DNA of 64,000 nucleotides from Malus domestica (Eukaryota; Streptophyta; Magnoliopsida; Rosales; Rosaceae). Under the pieces are notes generated by a model. The model saw only the letters and a list, made by a program, of their open reading frames with translations, ran no database searches and was not told the DNA's origin. The position numbers and the translations under genes are program-made. Positions 1 to 11,631 of this stretch are shown piece after piece. How positions within the stretch are numbered: position 1 is the first letter of the stretch; the number at the start of each line of letters is the position of its first letter. Where the stretch lies: contig NC_091663.1 of assembly GCF_042453785.1 (NCBI RefSeq), positions 37,159,001 to 37,223,000 on the forward strand, written 5' to 3'.

Positions 1-592
1 TAGCCATTGAATTTGAATATAAGTTGTAGTTTTTAAATAATAAATTATGTTTAGCCCTCGGTTGGATAGAGACAGGTTTTTGTGACAGGGCTTAAAACGA
101 GCCTTATGACGCTTTGGCATTCGGTTAGAGATGGTAAGAAATATGGCATTGCACTGTCATTAAAATATTAATTTTTTAAAAGACCATAGGGCTAAAACGA
201 ACTCTATGGACAGCCTTCGGTTGGAGATGGCCTTAGGATCAGTAAGAAGTCTGTTGGAATCATCTCCACTACTAGTTATGCCTCCCTGCCAAAGCATTCT
301 TCCAAGTCGCTTCGAACGAGGAGATGTTAGGTGCAAGTAGTAGTCCAATTACTTGGTCCTGGTGTAACAGAGAAATGAGGCCAACAGCATAATTGAAAGA
401 CACAAGCAGCTCTGCATATTATTACATGATTGGGGTGACAGTTACAGAACCGGCAAACCCGAAGGACGAAAACCTCAAACACAACTAATTTCAGACATCA
501 TCACCCTAACCTGTAAGGGCGTAGAAGAAACCCTTCAACTGCAAAGAGAAACAAACTAAAGGAAGCTGGCATGCTCGTCTAGCTAATAGAAA
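1..592. repeat. Intergenic stretch with a degenerate direct repeat
   Basis: No gene is recognisable here. A motif reading roughly GGGCT(T)AAAACGA followed by a CGGTTRGAGATGG motif occurs near 87-150 and again near 188-232, which suggests a decayed short transposon. The downstream part (about 350-592) is probably the 3' flank of the minus-strand epoxide hydrolase gene. Confidence 0.35.
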
Positions 593-2807
593 TCAGAACT
601 TCTTGATGAAGTCGTAGACATGTTGACTGACTTCGTCTGGCTTTTCCTGGTTAATGAAGTGAGCTGCATCTTCCATCACAACCACCTCTTGCAGAAACGG
701 CACATCTCTCTTGAACCCACCTTTATGTATGTAGTTCTGGATACCTGGAATATGATAGGTGATGTCCAGGTCCCCTACGATAAACTTAACCGGTACCTTG
801 ATCTGTAGCCCCGTCCACGGTCCAGTAAGCTCCCAGGTTCTGCAACAACGAACAAACAAAGTACAAAATTACTTCTTCAATCTAAGAAAGAACCATGGCT
901 TTTGATAAATCGAAATGAATTCAGAAGGGTATGTACAATTGTACATACAAGTTCAAAGCTCGATAGTAGTTCAATCCTCCGGTAAATCCTGTCTTGCTGA
1001 ACTTGCTTGCAAAATAGTTAACGTCCTCTTCTGTCAGCCAAGCGGGCAAGGTCACTGGAGCTGCCCAAGATTTTAATCCTTGGTCCTTAGGTATGCATGG
1101 AGGTTTTGGACTGCGGCCGGTGAGAAAACATTTCATGACCGCTGCAGTATCAATGCTATCAAAATCTTGTTCGATCTCTCCCGGTTCCTATAACACAAAC
1201 AACAATTTTTTTTTTTTCAATTTGTAAGTTAAAATAAGCATTTGAGTAACAAGAGCGATGCCGCAACAAAATCAGGAAGTAACAAACTTGAACATATTCA
1301 GTCCTTGACATTAACAAGGTTACAAATTAGTCCCAAATGGGTTAGATTAATTAATCCCCAACTGTTTTTAGCCGACGAATTTTCAGCATTGAAAATACTT
1401 CATAACATGAAAATGAATTGGCTATGATCAATCAATCTTCTACTTTAACGTAATCTAAACTACGGGAAGGGAGATCACATCCACTATGGCCAAATGTGGC
1501 TATGCTCGTGTCTACAAAACCAAAATTATATAGCTAAACAATAGCATTCAGTAATTCTGAATGCCTAACCAATACTAACTATAGTAAAATGTATATTCCA
1601 TGAAAGTTATACCATCTTGGTAAATATTGAGATTTGACTATCTCCTTATGAGATCAAACAATTTTAGAACTTTACCATGTTTAAGCCCTCACATTGGAAA
1701 AAGATTAACCAAAAACAGACAAAATAACAGAACTTCCTCTTTTGTGCAGAGAAAAAAAGGGAAATTGGAAAGATTTGTTACTATGCACTACGGTCGGTGG
1801 GATTCCCTCCACCTGTAAGTGAGAGCAGGGCAGATGGACATTAGGACCAAGGTGGTCCCAGGACTGCCGGAGTTGAAAAATAAACATGTAATACATGTGA
1901 AGTCTTCCGAGAGACTCAAATATTTGGTATGGATTTCTTTTATGCCTACTAGGTGTTTGTGATGTAATGTCTGCTAGTTATATCCCAGTAATACAAATTT
2001 TGAGGATATCAATCATCAAATTGCTTCACCATATATCGATACGTGGTATCTGTTGATATGAGCGTTACATAATTTGACTGACAATACCAAACTTGACAAG
2101 TGTTGGACGAAATGCCAAAATTGTACTTTTAACACTGGGACCTAGGAATTTGAACACTGGATCCACCACTGAGTGGTAGGTATGAGGTTTGACTCCCACG
2201 AGTTAGATAGCTGATGTGAAACCTAGTCCAAATCCTCCGTCTTAGTATGCAAATATATCGTTGTATTACAATAATTCGCAAAAGGGTTAAAATTTCCAGA
2301 TCAGATCGAAGCAGAAACTAAAAGTCAAAGGAATCTGATTACCTGAAACCTGCAAATGTAGTAATCGTCGCCAAACAGTGCCCTGAAAGTATCGATAGGC
2401 TTTCTCTTAGGGTTCCTGGGACTGAATGCCACGCTCATGTTGACCAAGGCTTTGACACGGTCGGGCCGGAACAGGCAGAACCACCAGGCCATGACGGCAC
2501 CCCAGTCGTGGGCGACCAGGAAGACTTGGTCAATACCCAGATGGTCAAGCAGCCCGATGAGGTCGCCGACTATGTGCATGGCCGTGTAGGACGTCGGAGA
2601 CGGCGGCGCGTCGGTGTCACCGAAGCCTCGGAGGTCGGGGGCTATGCAGCGGTATCCCAAGGAAGAGAGAGAGAGGAGCTGGTGGCGCCAGGAGTACCAG
2701 AGCTCCGGGAATCCGTGAAGGAAGAGCACCGGTGGGCCCGTTCCGATTGAAGCGACGTGCATGTTTATGCCGTTTGTGGGCACCGTCGTATGCTCGATGT
2801 TCTCCAT
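593..2807 (-). CDS. Soluble epoxide hydrolase (alpha/beta-hydrolase fold), three exons
   Basis: Exons on the minus strand are 2807-2343, 1187-949 and 839-593. All junctions are GT-AG and the phases join into 316 residues, the usual length of plant soluble epoxide hydrolases. The enzyme hydrates epoxides, for example of fatty acids, to diols; this is family knowledge. Visible motifs are the oxyanion segment HGFPE (31-35), nucleophile Asp101 in HDWGA, cap tyrosines in DDYY (149-150) and NYY (229-230), acid Asp260 in VGDLD, and base His295 in DAAHF, so the catalytic set looks complete. The ATG at 2807 is chosen because the only codon further upstream in frame is GTG (2816) and family members start with a short leader like this one. 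Intron 1 is 1.15 kb and holds a SINE-like sequence. There is no signal peptide, so a cytosolic location is likely. The exact substrate is unknown. Confidence 0.9.
2150..2280 (+). repeat. SINE-like relic in intron 1 of the epoxide hydrolase gene
   Basis: A Pol III B-box-like stretch (GGTTTGACTCC) near 2191 follows a GAGTGGTAGG A-box-like stretch. The sequence then ends in a TAGTATGCAAATATATCG tail that resembles the 3' part of the minus-strand SINE-like copy at 3138-3300. It is diverged and lies in opposite orientation to the gene. Confidence 0.4.
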
Positions 2808-2880
2808 TGTTGACACTGTGCGCGTTTCTTGTTTTTTTTTTGTCGATAGTGTTTCTTGGTCTCTGTTTATCTTCTCCTTT

Positions 2881-3000
2881 GTGCTTGGTCTGGTTCTGTG
2901 GGTATATATATGGAGGAAAATGAATAGGAATTTATCCTTGGTGCTTGGTCTGGTTCTGTGGGTATATATATGGAGGAAAATGAATAGGAATTTATCTTTT
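2881..3000 (-). promoter_or_regulatory. Tandemly duplicated 60-bp promoter segment with TATA motif upstream of the epoxide hydrolase
   Basis: Positions 2881-2940 and 2941-3000 are the same 60-base unit, differing only at the last few bases. Each unit carries a TATATATA stretch that reads as a TATA box on the minus strand. The nearer one is about 100 bp upstream of the ATG at 2807. The duplication therefore gives the gene two candidate core promoters. TATA function is inferred from position only. Confidence 0.55.
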
Positions 3001-3137
3001 CAGATAAAATTCTATAAATGTTAACCGTCTTTTCTGTTTGTTTTTTTTATCTGCTTTTTTTTACTCATCATTTTTATTAATTAAATAGATTAAAAAATTA
3101 ACTATTTTAGTTGTATTATGACAAATTTATTTTTAAG

Positions 3138-3300
3138 TACATCGATATTTTTGTATTAAAGGAGAATAAGTTTGGCTAAGCCACATAATTGACAACTTAA
3201 TTGGGTATCGAATTCGTCATCTATGAGATTCGAACTTTAAGACATTTCACTTTTAAGTGAAAAGATATCATCAGACTATAGTGTTAAGTGACAATTGAGT
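3138..3300 (-). repeat. tRNA-derived SINE-like element
   Basis: On the minus strand the order is an A-box-like TAGTCTGATGATATC, a B-box-like AGTTCGAATCTC, a GTGGCTTAGCC segment and a tail with AAAAATATCGATG. That order matches the layout of a dispersed SINE family I recall from Rosaceae intergenic DNA. Family identity is from memory and needs a repeat-library match. Confidence 0.5.
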
Positions 3301-4490
3301 GCTTTAATAGTACTTTTGTACTTCTTTTGATTTTCTAGCATGTGATTTGCTATATCATTGCTTGAGTAGTTTAAAATACGATCATATCTTAACATTCTAA
3401 TTTCATGCAAACTCTTTTCAGATTTGAAAGATAGTTGATTCGAAAGAAATCCATTAGCAAACATTGGTACATTACAACAGAATGAGATTTTCTTCGGATC
3501 CCTTTCATCCGTACTCTTCGGATCCTACAATTATGAAGCTGACGAGATTGATAGAGATTGATATGGAGAAGCGAGAAGACGATGAACATGAAAAGTTTGA
3601 AAGTGAATAGAAAATTAATTCCTAACCCACTCCAAGCATTGATAAGTTAGTTTCTCGAATTTATGAGCTTAACATGCAATGGTCAGTTGTATACCTAATA
3701 GGCTAATACTACGTGCCAAAATGGCGACACCATTCTGTCGCTACCACCAACACTAATAAAGAGACATTCAAACCATTGTCCATCATGGTGAAGCAGGATA
3801 GGGTTGCCCGGATAGGCAAAAATGCGGTATATAGAGTGATCAATGCGATATCAACTTGTATAACACGAGTGTACCGTTGTGATAGCGTGTTGTTTTAAAA
3901 ATACAAATTAACATTTGCCTACATATTTTATGTGTATAAACACAATTTTTTTTTTAGAAAATAAGAAGGAGAGAGGGAGGGAGAGAACGTGGGGGTGTGA
4001 GATGTTTTTGTTTTTGATTTTTTTTTATAAATATTGGAGGTATTTTAACATGATGTTTCAATAAAAAACAGTAAAATTTGGACATGTGAAATTACATTAT
4101 TGTCCATCAATTTTTTTGTGTGATAGAAAACTAATTTGTCTTTTCACCCTCTTTTGGTTGACAAAAAAAGTTTTATTAATTAGCAATGTAAAGAGAAACT
4201 AACACATGTTTTTTTAATATGGCATGGGGCACTATCATATACAACTCATTTTATATATTCTTTCTCTATCGTTACACATCATGCAAACATTAATAGACTG
4301 AATTGAATAAAGGACGATTCCGAGCCAACAAGGCTTTTTCCTTTGCAAGGGTCAAAGGAGGAGGAACTTCTATCGAACACAGCTTTACTCTTGTTTTGCA
4401 AATAGGTTGTTTTCATAATTGGAACACATGACCTTTTGAACACAAAAAAAACAATCATTTCATTGCACCAAACTCGCATTCAATGGAGAG
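3301..4490. other. AT-rich intergenic DNA without a recognisable gene
   Basis: The short open frames here have no recognisable domain, no supporting splice structure and low-complexity composition. I see nothing beyond AT-rich sequence and homopolymer runs. Confidence 0.6.
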
Positions 4491-4650
4491 ATTTTTCAGT
4501 GTGACAGGTACACGGGATGGTACATCACATGTCACTAAACAAATGATGACACATGTGTGCTAAAAAGTTAATAACTTAAAAAATAAAATTTCTCACAATT
4601 CTTATCAAAACACGTGGTGTATCACTTGTGTTCCTGTCACAACTAAAAAT
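4491..4650. repeat. MITE family A, copy 1
   Basis: The termini ATTTTTCAGTGTGACAG...GTACAC and GTGTTCCTGTCACAACTAAAAAT are imperfect inverted repeats about 23 bp long. The inner motif GTTAATAACTTAAAAAATAA recurs in the copy at 40647-40796 and, inverted, in the copy at 16341-16500. No coding capacity is present, so this is a non-autonomous DNA element. No clean target-site duplication was found. Confidence 0.7.
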
Positions 4651-5153
4651 TTATCCTTTCAATGGACTGAATTGAATGCATTCAATATTTTCTTAGGTGA
4701 CAGCGGGGATAGGCACTTAATAGTTTATGGCCAGGATACCAACAAACACACAAATTAATTGAAATTTAATGCATTCAATATGATTTTGCAGAAGATAAAA
4801 CCAGGTTCGTGATTTATGAACATTCAGTATTTGGCCCAAACCCACATGTATCGGGCCGGGTTCAGACTGGTTTTCACCTGAAAATCTGATGAGGTTATGT
4901 TGGGGAAGTGTATTTTGGCCCAAATCAATTTAATGAGCTTAGGCATCCCATCCCATCTGCACTTCTGCAGTTGTTGACGCAGGCCTATTGCATAGTTTAG
5001 TCCTTAGTTGGACTGAAAACATATTTCAGAATAGATCGAAATCTCGAGTTTGATTCTTATAAATTTGAATAATAATTACACAATAAAAATTTCTTTCAAT
5101 TATATAATGATATGGTATACCATTCCATATTTCGGCCACACTAAACATTTCCT
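4651..5153. other. Intergenic stretch, no gene seen
   Basis: Only short non-specific frames are present. A B-box-like CGAGTTTGATTC near 5045 hints at another decayed SINE, but the rest of such an element is not clear. Confidence 0.5.
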
Positions 5154-5561
5154 GTGACATGCATGCATATAAGAGAAATAACTTTAGCAAGAGCAGCTAG
5201 CTTTCGTCGGCACATATGCACGTCCTCGCAACCACCGCTCTCTTACCTCCCTCCTCGAAACCACTCTCTCTTCAATTACCAATCCAAAGGCCTTAGATCC
5301 CTCTCTTCTCAAAACCCTACCTACTTGCACTTACTCTGCCACCACCGGTCCACCACTGCTACCGGAAACGCCCTTATAGCGCCTCTGTAGTGCGCAGTTT
5401 GCTTATCGGAGTTCGAAAACCAACAGCAAGGCCATGTACTACCCAAGTGCAACCATGCCTTCCATATCGACTGTATCGACACTTGGTTTCAGTCGCAGTC
5501 CAATTGGCCACTCTGCACGGCGCCGGTTCAACCCGATATTCCAGATTCTAAGCTGGCCTGA
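5154..5561 (+). pseudogene. RING-H2 (ATL-type) E3 ubiquitin ligase pseudogene
   Basis: Downstream of 5391 one frame encodes a RING-H2 finger: CAVCLSEF, then [17 protein letters not shown], then SNWPLCTAP, ending at a TGA at 5559-5561. Upstream, near 5284-5330, a different frame encodes an ATL-like linker (ALDPSLLKTLP). Reaching the RING from there needs a frameshift, and a TAG stop (5388-5390) lies directly before the first RING cysteine. The seventh zinc ligand, normally Cys in the NCPLC motif, is Trp (SNWPLC), so the finger could not bind zinc normally. Intact relatives are membrane-anchored E3 ligases, usually intronless. Three independent lesions support a dead copy. Confidence 0.7.
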
Positions 5562-5720
5562 AATATCAATCAGCAAGGGAAGAGTGAGGGTAAAATGGGT
5601 TTTTCGAGACTTGCGTCGTAGACGAGTATATCACCGGAACAGTGTTGACTTTGGGACGAGAGTAAGTGTTGGATCGCACAGGGCCCTAAAATTTAAAAGG
5701 TCCCCAAAACAATTTCATAT

Positions 5721-5722
<2 letters not shown>

Positions 5723-5770
<48 letters not shown>
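5723..5770. repeat. (TA)n microsatellite
   Basis: About 48 bp of uninterrupted TA dinucleotides lie directly downstream of the RING-H2 pseudogene. Confidence 0.95.
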
Positions 5771-5771
<1 letters not shown>

Positions 5772-5849
5772 CATTATTAATATTATATCTGAATGTGATA
5801 AAATAAAATTTCAAGCGTCCTACAATATTACAAATTATACTTGCGATCA

Positions 5850-6056
5850 ATCATGTTGCATGAAAGGTTAAATGGGTTTGCTTTGATATGTATTGAAAGG
5901 GGCTTTGTAGATAAAATTGATTATGAAGGTTTACTTGATGAGTTTGCAATAAAGAAACTATTTTTAAGTGAAACTTCAATGCTGGATTTTTTGAAGCTTT
6001 TGTTCATTTGGTTTCTTAAAATTGAACTAATTATTGATTATTTAGTAATACTGTAA
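5850..6056 (+). pseudogene. Relic of a hAT-type transposase C-terminal (dimerisation) region
   Basis: The frame starting near 5859 reads HERLNGFALICIERGF, then DKIDYEGLLDEFA. This pattern is typical of the C-terminal dimerisation segment of TTF-type/hAT transposase-derived proteins (RLNGLA-ISIE...KIDY..LI..FA). No catalytic part is found nearby, so it is a fragment. Function is not expected. The assignment rests on motif recall. Confidence 0.5.
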
Positions 6057-6106
6057 TATGGTTTCTTAAGATTGAACTGATTGTTGATTATTTAGTAATA
6101 ATATGG
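6008..6106. repeat. About 50-bp tandem duplication
   Basis: The segment beginning TGGTTTCTTAARATTGAACT and ending TTATTTAGTAATA occurs twice head to tail (about 6008-6058 and 6059-6106) with a few substitutions. It overlaps the end of the hAT relic. Confidence 0.75.
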
Positions 6107-6689
6107 TTATTTTTTTACGTTTATTTACATATAATAATATTTAAAACTGTCATTAGTGTGAGTTTAAAAGTTTGCATCACTTTTAGTTATTGTTTTTTAG
6201 TATCAATACATTGTTTAATTTTTTTTAAAAGACAGTTTTAAGAAGGGTCCGATGGGGGAGGAAGCCATTCAGGGAGGTGTTGGGGTATTTGTGGAGGAGG
6301 TGCCTAACCGTATCGATTTTGGTTCACCAAGAAACAATTGCAGTGGACAAAAAAGTTCGGGTTCTTGAATCGGGCACCCAGATTCTGTCCTTAAAGAGGA
6401 TTTGGAGCATAGAGACACAGAACAATATGATCCATTTGGATTTCGGGACTTTGCACTTGGCAGTGCAATGGGGGAAATAATCTAATTGGCGCTTTTGTTT
6501 TTCCTTGGCAGCGTTTTGGTACACCTTGTGATTGTATTGTATAATTTGTTTTGTTTTGTTTTGTTTTTTTTTTATGGAAGAAAGGTAATAACAATACACT
6601 AAAGTTACAAACAAAGAGGTCCAATTACAAGAGAAACACAAAATAAGATATGGACCCCCAAAACAAAGCCCAAACAAAGGAGGGACGCT
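6107..6689. other. Intergenic, probably transposon-derived
   Basis: Several frames of 60-120 codons exist, but none shows a recognisable domain and the sense/antisense pairs overlap. The region may belong to the retroposon whose poly(A) ends at 6845, but no reverse transcriptase motif was found. Confidence 0.4.
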
Positions 6690-6845
6690 TTAGCATGAGG
6701 TGCGGCGTCTAGATCTCTTGTAACCTCCTTGCACTACTTTTTCTAGTGTTGCTTTGGTTGTTTGCTTCGTTGTAAGCTTTCGGTTTCCTTTGGCATCTTT
6801 GCCCGGTGAATAAATTTTTCAGATTTCCAAAAAAAAAAAAAAAAA
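6690..6845 (+). mobile_element. Retroposon 3' tail with poly(A)
   Basis: A GT-rich 3'-UTR-like stretch contains GTGAATAAATTTTTCAGATTTCC followed by about 17 A residues, as at the end of a plant LINE or a retrocopied transcript. The 5' part cannot be identified, so class and length are uncertain. Confidence 0.45.
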
Positions 6846-7288
6846 ACAACAAAGGTTTTGAGCCCATAAACAGACAAACCAAACAACAAACCCTCCTCCT
6901 GCAAGAACAGCCGCCGCTGAAGTATCTCCGAGATCATGCCGGAAACCATATCTCCACACAGACTCCATAGGTCCAGCCTTTTAACTTCGCATAATTGATG
7001 AAAGATATCACTCTAACATCCTCCAAAAAGCATCATGCAAATCGGAACCACAACCACAAACCAAAGGAAGCTAGTGAGAGATGACCCACTAGCAACAAAT
7101 CCACCGAAGGCAACAGAGCCACCGAAGAAAAATCCATGGGAGGTGGTGGTGTGAACACCCGAGCCGAAGCTCTATGCACTTCCCGAGGGAATCGCGTCGA
7201 AACGGGTTGATAGATTGTGGTTACAGATCCGAAAATATATAGGGTTGAAGAAAGTCAGAGCCAAATTCGAAGGGCACGAAGAGGAAGG

Positions 7289-7462
7289 TGTTGCGTGAGT
7301 TGGTTTTAGAATAGGAATGTAATTATTGTGTAAATATTAGAGTCCTTTATTAGGAAGGATATTTCTTTTGTCCCTTTTTAGTTTTACCTTGGAGAACAAG
7401 GATTGTATGTAATATATTCCCAATTATGCAATACATGAAAAATTAAGCCGTAAAATTCTATT
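7289..7462 (+). repeat. 5' LTR of the gag-less Copia element
   Basis: This repeat is identical in length to the 3' copy at 11458-11631 and differs at about two sites (AATTATT versus AAATATT, and one base in the run after TTTGTCC). Confidence 0.93.
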
Positions 7463-7474
7463 TGGCATCAGAGC

Positions 7475-8057
7475 CTGTGTAGCCGAAACCCTGTTTTTTT
7501 TTTTCCGCTGTGCTTGGTTGACTGTTTTTCCTGCAAATCTTCCGCAGAAAACAGTGTTGCCATGTGTGTAATCTTGCTGCGTGTGCAGCAGTGTGGGTGG
7601 TGCTGTGTTTGGTGGACTATTTTCTGCACAGTTTGCCGTGTGTGTGTGGTATTGTTGTGTGTGCAGCAGTGTGGATGCAGCTGTTTTTTGGTTGACTGGT
7701 TCCTGCACTGTTTGTTGCAAAAATTAGTCAAACTGTGTACCCTGTGATTGCAGCACAATATTCTGTTACTGCCGTGTGTCTTTATTGCTTTGTGGAGTGC
7801 AATTGCAGGGCCTTGTAGAATATGATTTGCTTAGGCAATTGTTGTTGTGCTTAAGAAATTGAAGGAATATTATATTGAAAAGTAGGCCCTGTGTAGGTGC
7901 AGTGTGTTAGTGTCGTATATCATATTATTTTCGTGGGAGTACAAGCCAGATTCTGGCCATGTATTAGGTTTCTGCTGCTTGTTTTTTCTCGCAGCGTGGT
8001 TCTATAATTGGTGTGGTGTTGTGATTGCCGTGTATTACTATCTCGTGAGTTATTACA
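7475..8057 (+). repeat. Copia leader with diverged internal repeats in place of gag
   Basis: GTGTGCAGCAGTGTGG occurs twice (near 7579 and 7659). TTGACTG or TGGACTA motifs followed by a CTGCA motif recur about every 100 bp between 7500 and 7720, so the leader has expanded by imperfect tandem duplication. No gag motif is visible in any frame. Confidence 0.55.
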
Positions 8058-11000
8058 ATGGTGAATACGGGTTGGATTCTAGACTCGGGTGCAACCGATC
8101 ATATGACTTTTGATAAGAATTTATTTACTAGTATGACAACTAGTTCACGGAAGTGTATTGCAACTGCTATCGGAACAACAACATCGGTTTTAGGGGCCGG
8201 CACTGTGAACCTCATGCCAACCCTTTCCCTTCATCACTGCCTGCTTGTTCCTTCGTTGTCTCATAATTTGTTATCTATTCCTCAAGTTACTAAGCAATTA
8301 GATTGTGTTGTACTTATGTATCCACTGTTTTGTTTGCTTCAGGATATTCAGACCAAGGAGATAATTGGGCGTAGCATTAAGAGATAGGGGTTATATTATG
8401 TGGATGATGTCGTTCCTGGTAGAGCTAATGCAGTTCGAGCATCCCGTACCAATAATTTACATGAAGTTTGGTTATTGCATCATCGGTTAGGACATGCTTC
8501 GTTTGGGTATTTGAGGCGTATGTTGCCTAGTTTATTTCATGAAATAAAAGAATCAAACTTACATTGTGAGGTATGTATTCTTGCGAAGAGTCATCGCGTT
8601 TCGTTTCCTCCTAGTATGAATAAAAGATTGTTTCCTTTTGAACTTGTGCACTCTGATGTTTGGGGTCCCTCTCCTGTTAGTACTTTGTCTGGAATTAAAT
8701 GGTTTGTTACCTTCGTTGATGATTGCACTCGTATGACTTGGATTTATGTGATGAAGAATAAAAGTGATGTGGGTATGGTGTTTCGATCATTCTCTCAAAT
8801 GGTTGCAACACAATATTCCTCTGTTATTAAGATTCTCCGCTCTGATAATAGAGGTGAGTATATTCGTTCCGAGTTGTCCGGCTTTCTTCGGGATCAAGGA
8901 ATTCTTCATGAGACTACTTGCCCTTATACCCCACAACAAAATGGGATTGATGAAAGAAAGAACCGTCATATCCTGGAAACTGCTCGTGCCTTGCTCATTG
9001 GTGCATTTGTACCTAAACGGTTCTGGCCTGAAGCTATCACCTATGCCGTGTATGTGATTAACCGTATGCCATCCCGGGTTATGGATTTTCATACACCTCT
9101 CCAAGTATTGACAGAATTTGTTCCAGTAGTATCAACTAATACTCTTTCTCCTCGTGTGTTTGGGTGTGTAGCCTATGTTTATATTCACAAGATTCATCGT
9201 AGTAAGCTCGATCCATGTGCTTACCGGTGTGTTTTTCTGGGCTTTGCTCCTCAACAGAAAGGGTATAAGTGCTACCACCCTGAAACTCGTCATATGTATG
9301 TAACTATGGATGTTACCTTTTCTGAATTTGAGGTCTTTTATGCTTCGACTCCATCACCTTCCGATCACCAGGGGGAGAATATGAGTGGTGATCTTGGGTG
9401 GTTGGAAATATGTAGCTCAGGGGGAGTATTTATTGACAAAAACAGCTGTGAAAGCTCTCAGCAAGAAACTGCCGAGAATGGAGATAGTGACTCTCGGCAA
9501 GACACTGCCGAGAATGTGAGTATCATTCAGCCAGGTAGCACCGAACCAGCTGAGTCTTCTCAACAACATATTGCCGAGTGTGATGCAGAGTGTCAGCAGG
9601 GAGTTGCCGAAACAGTTTCACCGCTCCAGCAACCATTAGCTACTGAACCTGCAACCCTCTCTCTCTCAAGCTCAATAGTGCCACCCAATATGTCTTCTCT
9701 GAATATTTCTAAGGTAAGTACTATTGATGCTCATGTAATTAATCCAGATAATGTTATGAGTACATATAAGTTGCCGCCAAGGCAAAATCGTGGTGTTCCT
9801 CCTGACAGGTTTTCTCCTGAAGGAAAAGTGAAGTATCCAATAGCTAATTATGTGTCATGCTCAAACCTTGCACCAGAACGTCAAGCCTGGGTAAACAATG
9901 TGGAAGCAATCCAAGCACCAACCCGAGTTGAGAAGACCTTGAAGGATCCTAAATGGGCTGCTGCGATGGATGAGGAAATGATGGCACTACATAAGAATGA
10001 TATATGGGAGGTAACGGAGCTACCTAAAGGAAAGAAACCAGTTGGGTGTAGATGGGTCTTTACGATCAAATACAAGGCAGACGGATCGGTAGACATGTAT
10101 AAAGCAAGGTTAGTAGCAAAAGGCTATACTCAAACTTATGGTGTTGATTATCAGGAGACATTTTCTCCAGTAGCGAAGATGAATACAGTACGAGTTCTGA
10201 TTTCTTTAGCTGCAAATTTGAATTGGCCACTAAAACAGTTTGATGTGAAAAATGCTTTTCTTCATGGGCACTTGGAAGAAGAGGTATATATGGATTTTCC
10301 TCCGGGGTACGATTCCGGAGGGAAAACCGGAGTATGTAGGTTGCGAAAGTCACTCTATGGACTTAAGCAACCGCCTCGTGCGTGGTTTGGTAGATTTACC
10401 CAAGTTATGAGACGAATTGGGTATTATCAAAGTCACTCGGATCATACATTATTTGTGAAACGGGGAAGTGGTAAAGTGACAGCCTTAATTATTTATATGG
10501 ATGACATGATAATAACAGGTGATGATTCGGAAGAGATGATGAAGCTAGAACAAAACCTTGCCGCCGAGTTTAAGATGAAGAATTTGAGAGATTTGAAATA
10601 TTTTCTTGGCGTGGAAGTTGCTCGGTCATCTAGAGGTATTTTCTTGTCTCAACGTAAATATGTTCTTGATTTGTTAAAGGAAACAGGTATGCTGGGGTGT
10701 AAACCTGTGGATACGCCTATTGTGGAGAAACATCACTTAGGGATTTATCCGGATCAAGAACCAGTGGATAAAGGCAGATATCAGAGACTGGTAGGAAGAC
10801 TAATTTATTTAGCTCATACCCGTCCAGATATAGCCTATGCAGTAAGTGTGGTGAGTCAGTTTATGCACTCGCCAAGTGTGGATCATATGGCTGCTGTTAT
10901 GCGTATCTTGGCGTATTTAAAGTCCACCCCAGGGAAAGGAATCTTGTATAGAAATTCTGGTCATCTAAAAATTGAGGGGTTCACTGATGCTGATTGGGCC

Positions 11001-11450
11001 GGTGATGTGACTGATAGGCGTTCTACTTCTGGATATTTTACGTTCGTTGGTGGAAATTTGGTTACTTGGAGAAGTAAGAAACAGAATGTGGTGTCTAGGT
11101 CTTCTGCAGAGGCTGAATTCAGAGGTATGGCACATGGAGTGTGTGAAGTTCTTTGGTTACGTAAGTTGCTTTGGGGTCTTGGTTTCAAACCAAGGGAGGC
11201 TATAAAGTTGTATTGTGACAATAAGTCGGCATGAGAAATTGCAGAGAACCCGGTAAAACATGACAGAACGAAGCATGTAGAGGTTGATCGACATTTCATT
11301 AAGGAAAAGCTCGAGAAGAAGATTGTGTCAGTACCATTTGTGAACTCAGAAGAACAGCTTGCCGATATTCTCACTCATGCCGTGTGTAGAAGAGTTTTTG
11401 GTGACTCACTTGTCAAGTTGGGCATGTGTGACATCTATGCTCCAACTTGA
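8058..11450 (+). pseudogene. Copia pol polyprotein (protease-integrase-RT-RNase H) with two nonsense codons
   Basis: The reading frame stays constant from the protease (WILDSGATDHM, near 8075) to the end (CDIYAPT, stop at 11448-11450). It is broken only by TAG at 8385-8387 and TGA at 11232-11234. After the first stop come the integrase zinc finger (HHRLGHAS...CEVCILAK), the integrase core (HSDVWGP, SDNRGEY, PQQNGIDERKNR), the RT (FDVKNAFLHG, YMDD at 10494-10505) and the RNase H (TDADWAGD, SSAEAEFRG). Both stops fit single C-to-T or G-to-A changes. All catalytic motifs are otherwise intact, so decay has barely begun. Confidence 0.9.
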
Positions 11451-11457
11451 GGGGGAG

Positions 11458-11631
11458 TGTTGCGTGAGTTGGTTTTAGAATAGGAATGTAAATATTGTGT
11501 AAATATTAGAGTCCTTTATTAGGAAGGATATTTCTTTTGTCCTTTTTTAGTTTTACCTTGGAGAACAAGGATTGTATGTAATATATTCCCAATTATGCAA
11601 TACATGAAAAATTAAGCCGTAAAATTCTATT
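11458..11631 (+). repeat. 3' LTR of the gag-less Copia element
   Basis: The repeat follows the polypurine tract directly and is followed by the GAAGG target duplication. It matches the 5' LTR at about 99%. Confidence 0.93.

Noticed and set aside
2508-3024. Plus-strand frames over the epoxide hydrolase 5' region
   Set aside because: They are antisense to exon 1, which has the HGFPE and HDWGA motifs, or they run through the 60-bp promoter duplication.
5434-5871. Plus-strand open frame of 145 codons
   Set aside because: It is the wrong frame of the RING-H2 pseudogene and continues into a TA microsatellite.
6324-6677. Minus-strand frame of 117 codons
   Set aside because: No recognisable domain, overlaps competing frames on both strands, and lies in a probable retroposon tail.
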